A DNA stretch of 17,787 nucleotides, taken from NCBI GenBank assembly GCA_030407315.1, contig JALQPE010001532.1, positions 1 through 17,787 of the forward strand. The letters run 5' to 3'. Positions 1-8,314 of this stretch are shown here, piece after piece. Every line of letters starts with the position of its first letter. Position 1 is the stretch's first letter. This DNA is from Asparagopsis taxiformis (Eukaryota > Rhodophyta > Florideophyceae > Bonnemaisoniales > Bonnemaisoniaceae). Below the pieces are notes generated by a model. That model searched no databases. It was not told the origin of the DNA and saw only the letters and a list, made by a program, of their open reading frames with translations. Made by a program: the position numbers and the translations under genes.

Positions 1-50
1 AACCCCAACCCCAACCCCAAACCCCAACCCCAACCCCAACCCCAACCCCA
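1..50. repeat. Left telomere, CCCCAA repeats
   Basis: About eight CCCCAA units stand at the extreme 5' end of the + strand, in the orientation expected of a left chromosome end. One unit carries an extra A (AAACCCC at about 19-25). The C4A2 type is known from oligohymenophorean ciliates such as Tetrahymena; spirotrichs use C4A4. The last translated base of the first gene is only 85 bp inward, so the subtelomere is nearly absent. Confidence 0.97.
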
Positions 51-134
51 TTAGTCCGGTTGAAGATGACTTACATTTATTGGAAGTTGCAACTTATATA
101 TATTTATCGGGTTATTACTCAGAACAATATTAGA

Positions 135-941
135 TCACTTCCTCAAAGGACTAGCATCCTCACACTCGATATTGACGGATTGGGAGACCGGGAAGTTCTC
201 CAGACTGGATATGATGTCCCAGTCCTTCTTGTAGCTCTTCCTCCTGCTCTTCCTCGAGAATGCCAGTTTTTTATGTTCTTCTTTGATGTCTCTTCCTGGT
301 TTAATTTTGGTTTTTGGGGAGAAGATTGTCACCGCTGAATTGGCCAGTGACTGCTTGCTCTTCAACTAGAGCACCTGCTGCCTGTTGAATCTAGATTTCT
401 GGGGTGTCATGTTCTCTTTTTGAGGGAAGTACTCATCGATGCTGATGAAGGTGTCCAGTTTACTGGCTTCCAGTGAGAAGTCCCGTGGTTAGATAACCTT
501 CTGAGCCTCTTTCGATGCCTGCCTTCCAGTCTTGAAGGTGACACTCTTTGAGAATCTGTTCCCTATGTCCTTAATCTGATTTTGGTTGCCTGTCTGCTGT
601 TGTTTAAGTTGTGAGGAGGCAATGGAGTCCAGTACCATTTCCTTTTTGTTGGTTGCCTGCATGAACTCTTGGTCACTGTATAGTAAACTCATCGTCTTGA
701 GGATGGAGTGACTGAGTGATATGCCTGACCTCCTTCTGGAAGTTCGGTATGAAGGTGACACTGCGATGTTCTTTCTCTATCTGAGAGTGATCTTCAATTT
801 CTTGATTGGGTCTAGTTCGGCATCCTGGGATCTCCGAAGAGACTGTCGAGCAGAGGTACTCCCACATGACTTGAGTTTGGACTGCCATAGTCCGTATTCA
901 TTCGAAATCGAAGAATTCTCCACAGACTCAGAAGTCCTCAT
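135..941 (-). CDS. Hypothetical basic protein, 268 aa
   Basis: I do not recognise this protein. With TAA/TAG read as Glu, one frame runs from ATG at 941 to TGA at 135-137 without an intron. It is interrupted under the standard code by TAG in the contexts LR-KK and VL-LK and by TAA at 489-491 (VI-PRD). Upstream of the ATG the frame soon meets TGA, which supports this start. The protein is hydrophilic, rich in Ser, Lys, Arg and Gln, with an Arg/Ser patch (SYRTSRRRSG) near the middle and a basic C-terminal third (SRKSRRKSYKK). No signal peptide, membrane segment or catalytic motif is visible. Its composition suggests a mostly disordered, perhaps phosphorylated protein, which is inference only. 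It is the gene nearest the left telomere and is followed upstream by the Cys-rich gene on the same strand. Confidence 0.7.
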
Positions 942-1092
942 TTGTTCTAAAAATTATCAAATGATCTTCATTCTACACTATATTTCAACAGCGGAGAGTC
1001 ACCCACCAACTTGAAGGGTACATGTTGATGGAGGGCACTTACAAACTGAACGATATTGATTAACAATCCAAAGAAATAATGTTCTCATTGTA

Positions 1093-3405
1093 TCAAGCAT
1101 TAATGACACACCCTCCATTGACAACTCTGAAACCACTGAAGCAGGTCAGGCAGTTGCCGTTACTTGAGTTGTAGGTGTTGCAGAGAGGGCTCACAGCTTC
1201 ACAGACACCTGAGTTATTCAGGAAGTATCTGCTGAAGCAGGATACGCATCTGCCGTTAGGAGTAGTTTCTTCACAGAATTGGTCAGTATTCACTGGGGCA
1301 ATAGTTGCAGTGAGAACGCAGTTGTTATTTGCCAATGTGAAGCCTCCATAGCATCTCTCACATCTCCTGACATTTTCATTGAAATCTGCGCAGTTAGGGT
1401 CAATTGGTTCACAGAGTCCTGTTTGAGGAATCAGGAAGGATCCCTGAGAGCACTCAACACACCTGCTGCCATCTTGGTTGGTAAGTCTGCATAGAGGGAT
1501 AACGATATCATTAAGTTGACATAATCCATTGACAGAAATGAACCCTCTGAAACATTGAGTGCAGGTCCTAGTTGCGTTGTTGTAGATCTCACAGTTTGGA
1601 TCCAATGTTTGACAGACTCCATTGAAATCGAAATCAGATCCAACTGAGCATGCAGTGCATCGACCATTGCTGAATGTCCTGCAAAGAGGATCCTGGTTAG
1701 CAGCTCCAACTACACACTCTCCATTAATAAGCTGGAATCCAGTGAAACAGTCAGTACACCTTCCATTGTTCTGGTTGTAGTCTCTACAGAGAGGACTAAC
1801 AGGTTGACAGACTCGATTGAGGTCGAAGTAGAACCGAACAGAGCATTGAGTGCATGCTCCATTGGCGTTGAAACTGGCGCAGTTCAAATCTGAAACTTGG
1901 GCACCTCCAACAATCTGGTTGCACTCTCCATTGTTCAATTCATAGCCCAGGTAGCAAGTGAGACAGTTGCCGTTGGTTTCACTGTATGTCTGACAGAAGT
2001 CACTCACCTGCATGCACTGCCTGCCTGCACCAAAGTAGTATCTGTTGGAGCATCTGAGACATTGTTCATTCTGGAACTCAGCACAGAAGGGATCCCGCGA
2101 CTGGAAGTTCTCATCCCTAATGCACTCACCAGCAATCAGAACCCAAGCAGTATAGCATGACAGACAGTTGCCATTTCTAGAGTCGAAAGTACGACAATTG
2201 GGGTCAACTGCTGTACATAGTCCGGTTTGGGTGTTGAAGTAGGAACCTTCTGAGCATCTCACACACCTATTGCTGTCGAATTCAGCACATAGACCATCTT
2301 GAATAATACTTGGGTCTTCAACACACTCTCCTCTCAGGAGTCTGAAACCGACATAACAGGACTCGCAAATACCAGTAACCTGGCTGTAATCTCGACAGAG
2401 AGGACTAACAAGTTCACATCGACCGTTTTGGTTCATGAAGTACCTGAATGAGCATTCTGTGCACACTCCATCTGTGAAACTCCTACAGAAAGGATCCATA
2501 CCACTGTTTTCCTCTTCCTCACAGTCACCACCTTCAAGTTCAAATCCAGGGAAGCAGGATGTACAGAAAGCACGACCAATGGACACCTGATAGGTCTGGC
2601 ATCTAGGATTTACAGGTTCACAGACACCATTTATATTGAAGAAGGCTCTTTAGGCACATTCAACGCAGACATTATTCTGGAACGATCGGCAAAGTGGGTC
2701 AACTTGGGAAACTGGTGACCTTCTGCATACGAAATCCCCTCCCAGTGACCATCCTTCGAAGCACTCCTGACATCTTTGGATGGTTTCATTGAAGGTCCTG
2801 CAGTTAGGATCGATCTGTTCGCACTGCCTCAGGTTGTTAAAGAAGAAGCCCTGAGAACACTCCACACAGATGTTGTTCTCGAAGGCTCGGCAATAGGGGT
2901 CGATTTAATTTATTTGTCCTTCCAGGCACTCTCCTCTGTTAGTCAATCGGAATCCAGTAAAGCAGTCAGTGCATGCTCCATTGTTTGGGTTGTAGTCCTT
3001 GCAATTGGGATCTACCTGCTCACACACTCTGTTAGCATTGAAGAAGAACCTCTATGAGCACTCAACACACCTGCCTTGATCAAAGCTCCGGCAGTTCACA
3101 TCGGACAAACCAGTGCTGGCAAATAGGCTCTCAGACAAACAGGTGGTCTCCACCAGCCTGAATCCATTATAGCAACTCAAACAGTTTCCGTTGGTTTCAT
3201 TGTAGGTCTTGCATTGGTCATTGACAGGTTGACATATTCCCTGAGAGTCGAAGTAGAACCTCTGAGAGCACTCAAGGCACCTGTTGCTGGAATCGAAGGA
3301 CCTGCATCCTCGGTTTGACAGCGAAGCGGCCTGACTAAAGGCAGCCACGGCCAACAGTGCGAACACTGCCAAATGGGACAAGATTGATACCCGATTATTG
3401 GCCAT
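1093..3405 (-). CDS. Secreted Cys-rich repeat protein (GFR/furin-like repeats), 770 aa
   Basis: The frame opens at ATG 3405 and ends in TGA at 1093-1095, with no intron. It begins with a hydrophobic signal peptide (about residues 1-26, including LAVFALLAVAAF). Then come eleven tandem units of about 65 residues, each with eight cysteines in the pattern C-RSF...CxxCS-RFYF...C-PVxPxC-xYN...NGxCxxCxxGF-L..GxC, about 88 Cys in all. This resembles the growth-factor-receptor/furin-type Cys-rich repeats that are abundant in ciliate secreted and surface proteins. No transmembrane segment or GPI signal is visible at the C-terminus, which stops inside the last unit (GGCVINA), so it is probably secreted: a matrix, cyst-wall or stalk component, or an extrusome cargo. 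In-frame TAG 3052-3054, TAA in the INxID context near 2908 and TAA 2650-2652 are read as Glu; two fall at a position where other units show Q, E, V, F or N. An in-frame extension upstream of 3405 exists but has poor protein character. Confidence 0.9.
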
Positions 3406-4089
3406 TTTATTTGAATATATAAAGTTCAATGGCCGGAGGCACCTTAATATCAAACAACGCTGCAAATACCCAAGTAAAGGCAGAACAACAGAAGAACAAA
3501 CATGTAAGAGCATAGAAAGAAAAATCTCCCATCTATATAATATTTGATATTTAATCTGCGGGTGAGCACCTAGCAATAACAGGCACTATACCCGTAACTT
3601 CTGGATTTTTAATCTGCGTTTAATCTTCAAGCAATAAATTAAATGATAAGATATGCAGCCTCGACTAAGTTTTGAAGTCCTTGACTGACAACTTATATAG
3701 TAGTTAATGAGTATCGAAACAGTCTGTTCCACAATATTATATTAACTGAAGAGTATCGCTTTCTGGTTTTCAGCCAACTTAACGATGATGTCGTTCATGA
3801 GCAGTCAGTATAACTGAACGCTTGGGGTTGCTTTTGTTATGAAGACGAATATTTTTAATTTCTTCGGTTAGCGAAATAAAGATTCATGCTAGATAATATA
3901 AAATAGACACTCCTCAACCTAAATTTCCGGCAAGGAAGCCATCTCAACAAAGATATCGTTTGCCAAATTGAAGTTGTTCATTTGCCTTTAATGTTACCGT
4001 TTCACATTAATGGAGCGCAGCTGCACCTATCTCGATTGTGGGGCTATAAATCAGTTCGCTGTTAAATTAATTTAAGTTGTGAAGGGAAA
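3406..4089. other. Intergenic region between divergent genes
   Basis: This AT-rich stretch lies between the start of the Cys-rich gene (leftward) and the small + strand gene. I see no convincing coding frame, RNA gene or repeat. It probably holds two divergent promoters. A TATAAA at 4045-4050 lies 40 bp before the ATG at 4090, and a TATATATT-like run lies just upstream of the Cys-rich gene start (about 3415-3423). Confidence 0.5.
4045..4050 (+). promoter_or_regulatory. TATAAA motif upstream of small gene
   Basis: A TATAAA hexamer stands in a GC-flanked context (GGGGCTATAAATCAG) 40 bp before the ATG at 4090. Such motifs are common by chance in AT-rich intergenic DNA, so this is only a candidate core promoter element. 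Confidence 0.25.
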
Positions 4090-4305
4090 ATGAGTGCTGC
4101 TGCCATGATGATTTCCCAAGTCGAAGAAGAGCTTCAGAGAATCCAAATTAAAAGTGGAACGCACCACAATATTCGACGTGTGAAAGTCGCCAATCCTGAA
4201 GAACTTCTCCAAATGATAAGATCAGAATAGATGGTAGTCCAGCCTGCAATGTTCATGCCTGAGGCAGACTCTCTACTTGTATTCAACCAGAAACTGGAAA
4301 GCTGA
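4090..4305 (+). CDS. Hypothetical small protein, 71 aa
   Basis: I do not recognise this protein. ATG 4090 opens a frame that reaches TGA at 4303-4305, with one in-frame TAG (about 4228-4230, context RSE-MVV) read as Glu. The N-terminal half is predicted helical and amphipathic (ISQVEEELQRIQIKSG), slightly reminiscent of the first helix of dynein roadblock/LC7 light chains (VEE...RIQ..SG), but the strand region of that fold does not follow. The second half has NPEELLQMIRSE and a hydrophobic stretch VVQPAMFMPEADSLLVF. The upstream TATAAA and the coding-like composition support a real gene, while its short length keeps confidence moderate. It lies tail to tail with the phosphatase gene, whose stop is 85 bp away. 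Confidence 0.5.
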
Positions 4306-4390
4306 ATTGTGATGGAGTGTTGTTCATTTTAATATTCTTATTATACCCGTGCTCATAAATAAGAAATGTGGAAATCATTGTACGTGGCCA

Positions 4391-5687
4391 TCATCGATCC
4401 TGATATGACAGCATCTTTCTCATCTGAAGACCATTGGCGGTTCTGCCTCTCTTCAAATCTAGGTCTGACCTCTCAAACTGATAATTGTAGCCTCTCCCTA
4501 CATAGCTCTGTCCGAAGTTGGGTCTTTCATAGTCCGATGCTATTTTCTTCATGCGAAGATCCATGCTGAACTCAGGGTTTTCATTCTGAATGGAACCCAT
4601 GTCGACATCGATACCTGCATAGCTCTGATTTCTGTATTTTTCAGATAACAGACTCTGGTTACCGAACCGACTACTCCCTGCATTGCTCTTTCTGAGTGGG
4701 TTGTCAGTGGTTGAGGTATAATCATGGTACTTCTTCCTGATTTCGGATATCCTCCTGTCCAGGTCATCATTCATCACTCCGAAAGGCATGCTCTTGCCTG
4801 CAATGCTGTTACTGGCATTCAGACTGGGTTCTATAGTGTTCTTGTACCCATTGTACTCTGAGTGTGCTTTAGTCCTGCCTGTCATGTTGAGGCTTTTCCT
4901 TCTCTCTTCGATTCTCCTGTCAATTTCTTCCATGTTGTATAGGTTGGGTGACCTCTTGAACTGGTTCTCCGCATTTCCGACTATGCTTTCCCTTCCATAT
5001 GTCTTCCTGTTTTGTTGGAAGTACTTGTACTCGTAGTTCTTGGTGGGTGAGAAGGCTTCTCGTGCATAGGATGCATCGTTACTGTCCATCGAATCCAGGT
5101 ACCTACTCCTTTGTGGGAGTACTCCTAGACTCCTCTGTCTTTCTGGTGACTGTCTTCTCTGCCCTCTATGCAGTGACTCATACTATCTGAGTTGCCTTTT
5201 GAACCCATCGTTGGGGTGAATCTGAGTTATGGGTGAGTTACTATTTTCCTGCGAGACTTCAGCATGTAGAATGATTCATCGAAGGACATGCCTCGATACT
5301 TGATAAGGTAGGCGATGACCAGGCTGACCGATCTAGACACTCCAGCCAGACAGTGCACCAGAATGTTGGTTTCTTGCAGTCTGTCATTGATCCAGGATGC
5401 TGCCTGGTCGAAGTACTTGGAAAGATCGAAACCATCCCTGTCCTCACCCGGAATGTACAGATGGGAAGGCACATCAGTCTTAGAGTGATTCAGGAACACT
5501 CCCTTGGCTGATGTCAACACTGCCCGGATTGAGTGCTCTGAGTATAGGCATAGGTACTTCTCAATGTATTCACGTTCTGAGATGCCTCCAGGTTGCCAAT
5601 GAAGATTCCACCCTTCCCCTGCACTGAGTCCATCACACACTCGATGTCCTCCGGGTACACCATCTGCCCATTCGGTCCCTTGTACAT
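4391..5687 (-). CDS. Dual-specificity phosphatase with long C-terminal tail, 418 aa
   Basis: The spliced product (exons 5687-5558, 5537-5242, 5221-4391) is a DUSP-type cysteine phosphatase that would dephosphorylate Tyr/Ser/Thr in protein substrates. The domain spans about residues 25-165: GGIFIGNLEAS at the start, an IRAVLTSAKG strand, a probable general acid at Asp76 (GEDRDGFD), then the P-loop HCLAGVSRS with Cys106 and Arg112 (CX5R), and the closing HPNDGFKRQL..YE element. Both 20-nt introns are needed to keep the domain in frame: the first restores NTLRKHSIRAVL, the second KIIHPNDGF. The TAG after QLR is read as Glu (LREYE). The last 240 or so residues are a charged, Tyr-rich tail with a recurring motif (IDRRIEERRKSL, LDRRISEIRKKYHDY, MDLRMKKIASDYE). 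No MAP-kinase-binding CH2 domain is evident, so it is closest to small atypical DUSPs with an added tail. The substrate is unknown. Confidence 0.92.
5222..5241 (-). other. Intron, 20 nt (DUSP intron 2)
   Basis: Reads GTAACTCACCCATAACTCAG on the minus strand. Removing it joins SRRKI to IHPNDGF and restores the conserved end of the phosphatase domain; unspliced, the frame is lost from that domain. Confidence 0.93.
5538..5557 (-). other. Intron, 20 nt (DUSP intron 1)
   Basis: Reads GTACCTATGCCTATACTCAG on the minus strand. Removing it joins IFIGNLEASQNVNTLRK to HSIRAVLTSA; unspliced, the first exon meets TGA soon after. Confidence 0.93.
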
Positions 5688-5811
5688 CCTCCTTCCAAAT
5701 TCTATCTACTAATAAAATAGTCGTTGCCTAGTTAAGATTTATTGCCCGGACAACTTATATTTTATTGGGGAGCAATAAGCTGGGAGCATTATTAACGATG
5801 TTAGTCGATGA

Positions 5812-6683
5812 TCACTCAATGGTGGATTTGAAGGACCCCAGAGTCTGGTAGAACTTGGCATCCCCATATACTCCGAATTCCGATGGCTTGTCATAGGTTC
5901 CTGGCCCTGGGAAGTTGTTGGACATTTCTTGTGTGAAATGCAGTCTCTTGCTCCGATTGAATGGCCTGCATCCTTTACCTTTATGTTGAGAGAGGATATA
6001 TTTGGCTGATGGACTAAGGCTATCTCCTTCTCTATAGCTCATTGGTCCGGGTGAGTCCTTGATGGATGACCACCTTGGTGCCTGATCAGTGATCTTGGCG
6101 AACTTGGAATCTGCGAACTTCGAGCACATGAATCTTCCTGATGCTGGTTCCATCTGTGCTGGTTCGTATGTTCCTGGTCCTGGTATCTTTTCCTTGATCT
6201 TTTTCTTCTCGGCGATGTCTATGGTCCTTGCCCTCATGGTATAACTGGTTCTGCTCCTGGTTTCTACCTGGTTTTCATACTGACTGTTATCTTATGAGTA
6301 CGTTGCCTGGTCCTGGTACTTTTTGCTTCTGGTCTCCTAGATAGGAGTTCATGACTTTCTCCCTGCTGATCCCGAAGCTCCTTCCTCTGTTCTTGTTGCC
6401 TCCAAATGATGATGTGAACTCGTATTTGGTTGAGGGTGGAGTGCCTGTCAAATCCTTGGTGAAATCAGTCTTATTGCCGATACCGAAGGATGTGTTCCGT
6501 TTTGATAGCTCACTGCTGTTGGAGTAAAAGGCGATGGGGCAGCTACGGTAGCATTGTGATGTACTTGGAACTACTCTCCAGGAATCGTCTGGTCTTGGGG
6601 AACTGGTGTGCAGCCTTCGCAGGAGAGTTGTTGGTCAGGTGCCTCCTGATGGTCTCTGGGTTCACTGTCGACATCTGAGTCAT
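5812..6683 (-). CDS. SHIPPO/STPGR repeat (ODF3-like) protein, 275 aa
   Basis: Exons 6683-6565, 6542-6302 and 6279-5812. The product carries four PGPGxY-type motifs: VPGPGNY, IPGPGTY, SPGPMSY and FPGPGTY. These define the SHIPPO/STPGR family (ODF3/CIMAP in animals), which are axonemal or cortical microtubule-associated proteins in flagellates and ciliates. The N-terminus (STVNPETIRRHLTNNSPAKA, then TSFGIGNKTDFTKD and PPSTKYEF) follows a pattern I associate with ciliate members of the family. Both 22-nt introns are supported by restored motifs; the second completes PGPGN|Y. The start is the first of two close Met codons (6683 or 6674). It ends at TGA 5812-5814. A longer relative lies 1.6 kb upstream on the same strand, separated by the EF-hand and AKR genes. 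Confidence 0.9.
6280..6301 (-). other. Intron, 22 nt (SHIPPO-2 intron 2)
   Basis: Starts GTACTCATAAG and ends ACAGTCAG on the minus strand. Splicing completes the motif PGPGN|YENQVETR and joins it in frame to the next repeat. Confidence 0.92.
6543..6564 (-). other. Intron, 22 nt (SHIPPO-2 intron 1)
   Basis: Starts GTACATCACAA and ends CTACCGTAG on the minus strand. It joins FLESSS to NCPIAFYSN; without splicing the N-terminal exon runs into TGA at once after a Gln run. Confidence 0.88.
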
Positions 6684-6758
6684 CTCTCTCAATAAAATTA
6701 TAATTAGAATATGATAGTTTGCTATGTGTTAGCATCAGAAGGGATCTTCAAGTATCAA

Positions 6759-7154
6759 TCAAGGAAGACTCCTTGAGTTAAAAGCATTACCCCTGTATTC
6801 CTTAAGGAGCTACACTTCAGCAGTAGTTAGATAGAGTCTCCTGTTCAGAGAGAGGGTGTACTCATATGGGTTCAGTTTATGGTCACCATCCATGTCATTG
6901 TTCAGGAAGGCTGACTCAACGATGGCGTCCACGAGGTCCGGATTCCTGTCTGCAATTCCTTCACCTTCCTCATTAAGTTCCTCAATAACCCAGAGGCGCA
7001 GTTCCTCCCGAGTAATGGCTTCATCATGGTTTGTGTCAACAAATTTGAAAGATGCCAAAGCCTCAGACAGCCCTCTTTCAGTGTCAGGGAACTGGCCCCA
7101 ACTGAGTGTCATCATTGACAGGATAAGGACAATGGTCAAAAAAGTTGTCTTCAT
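6759..7154 (-). CDS. Secreted or ER-lumenal EF-hand protein, 131 aa
   Basis: The ATG at 7154 begins a clear signal peptide (MKTTFLTIVLILSMM, cleavage likely near SWGQ). Two canonical calcium-binding loops follow: DTNHDEAITREE (about residues 39-50) and DMDGDHKLNPYE (about residues 87-98), each with acidic residues at loop positions 1, 5 and 12. A single pair of EF-hands behind a signal peptide suggests a small calcium buffer or sensor of the secretory pathway, as in CREC-like or calcium-storage proteins, but the exact family is not identifiable. TAG at 6810-6812 (TAEV-LLKEY) is read as Glu, giving TGA at 6759-6761. A 19-nt GTAATG...CAAG segment near the end could be an intron that swaps the last residues; it is shorter than the others here and I did not use it. 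The AKR gene stop lies 52 bp upstream. Confidence 0.85.
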
Positions 7155-7206
7155 TCTCCTAGAATTCAATTATAGAAGGTGCTAAATCACTCTCTGTGCT
7201 CAGGTA

Positions 7207-8277
7207 TCATTCCTTGGGTCTTAGAGGGACATCAGGTTTGCCCAGAACGAAATTGGTCCTAGGTGTAGGATTCACATCCAGGATTTTGTTGATTGTTGCT
7301 TCTATTTAAGGTGTGAGTTTGTCCAATACATCGAGGGCCTTCAAGTTGTCACTGAGTTGATCTGAGTTCCTGGCTCCAAGAATAATTGTTGAGGTATGCT
7401 TGAAGCTCAGTGCCCATGCAATGGCCAAATGGGTCAATTTGCATCCTAGACTCTCTGCTATCTTCTGCACTTCCTTGAGTGCCTTGACTGTCTTCTCATT
7501 TGCGAATGGTTTGTAATAGAGATCCTTGAGCAAGTCAATGCTGAATGCAGCTTCATCATTGAACCTGTGTTTCCCTCCTTCAGGAATGCCATCTAGATAC
7601 TTCCCAGTTAGGAACCCTCCTGCAAGAGGACTGAATGAGGCTGTTCCATAGCCATACTTTTCGAACAGAGTTCGATATTCATTCTCGAACTGCTCCCGTA
7701 TCAGCATATTGTACTCATTTTGGGCAGCTATTGGTTTGTGGAGGTTGAGTTTCTCGCAGACAGCAAATGCTTCATAGACATGTTCTGCTCTCCAGTTGCT
7801 GGTTGCCCAGTAGAATGCCTTCCCTTCCTAGATGATTTAGTGGAATCCTCGACAGGTTTCCTCCATGGGAGTGTCATCATCGAACCTGTGACTGAACACA
7901 ACATCAACATAATCCATCTGCAGTCTCTTCAAACTCTTATTGATGCCTTCCTTTAAGTGTTTCCTGTTAGTTGTACAGTATGAGTTCATGTCAGGATTGG
8001 GGGATGTCCACAGTTTGGTTGAGATCACCACATCTTCTCTGTTCACTTTTAAGTCCCGTAGATACTTCCCCAGTGTGACCTCAGCCTCGCCTTCCGAGTA
8101 GAGTTCAGCTGTGTCGAAGAAGTTCATTCCATTGTCAATGCATGTCTTGATGAGGTTCCTGTCAGTCTCTTCGTTCTCTGGTTTGTAGTTGATCATGTTG
8201 CCCAGTCCCAATACGGACACCTTGAGTCCGGTGTTGCCGAGTCTCCTGTACCGCATATTCTGAGCCATCTTGAGCAT
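7207..8277 (-). CDS. Aldo-keto reductase (Kv-beta-like), 356 aa
   Basis: This is an NADPH-dependent aldo-keto reductase of the group that includes voltage-gated K+ channel beta subunits and YghZ/AKR14-like enzymes, reducing aldehydes or ketones in the cytosol. Visible features: RRLGNTGLKVSVLGLG at the N-terminus; the catalytic set FFDTAELYSEGEAE (Asp and Tyr), STKLW (Lys) and VVFSHRFD (His); GKAFYWATSNW; the SPLAGGFLTGKY loop; and a C-terminal IILGARNSDQL cofactor-binding segment. The gene has no intron. Three in-frame stops of the standard code are read as Glu: TAA and TAG in the FH-II-EGKAFYW segment (about 7827-7837) and TAA after KLTP near 7304. Translation ends at TGA 7207-7209, and the length is normal for the family. 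ATG 8277 is the first Met; a second at MAQNM, three residues on, is equally possible. Only 37 bp separate it from the SHIPPO gene stop. Confidence 0.95.
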
Positions 8278-8314
8278 CTACTAAGATATTACGATTTATT
8301 TGTGAATAGAGAGA

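Noticed and set aside
3406..3576. In-frame upstream extension of the Cys-rich protein beyond Met at 3405
   Set aside because: The signal peptide begins at MANNRVS; the upstream peptide has poor composition and comes from AT-rich flanking DNA.
6774..6792. 19-nt GTAATG...CAAG segment at the end of the EF-hand gene
   Set aside because: Shorter than all supported introns, lacks the A at -6 and only changes the last few residues.
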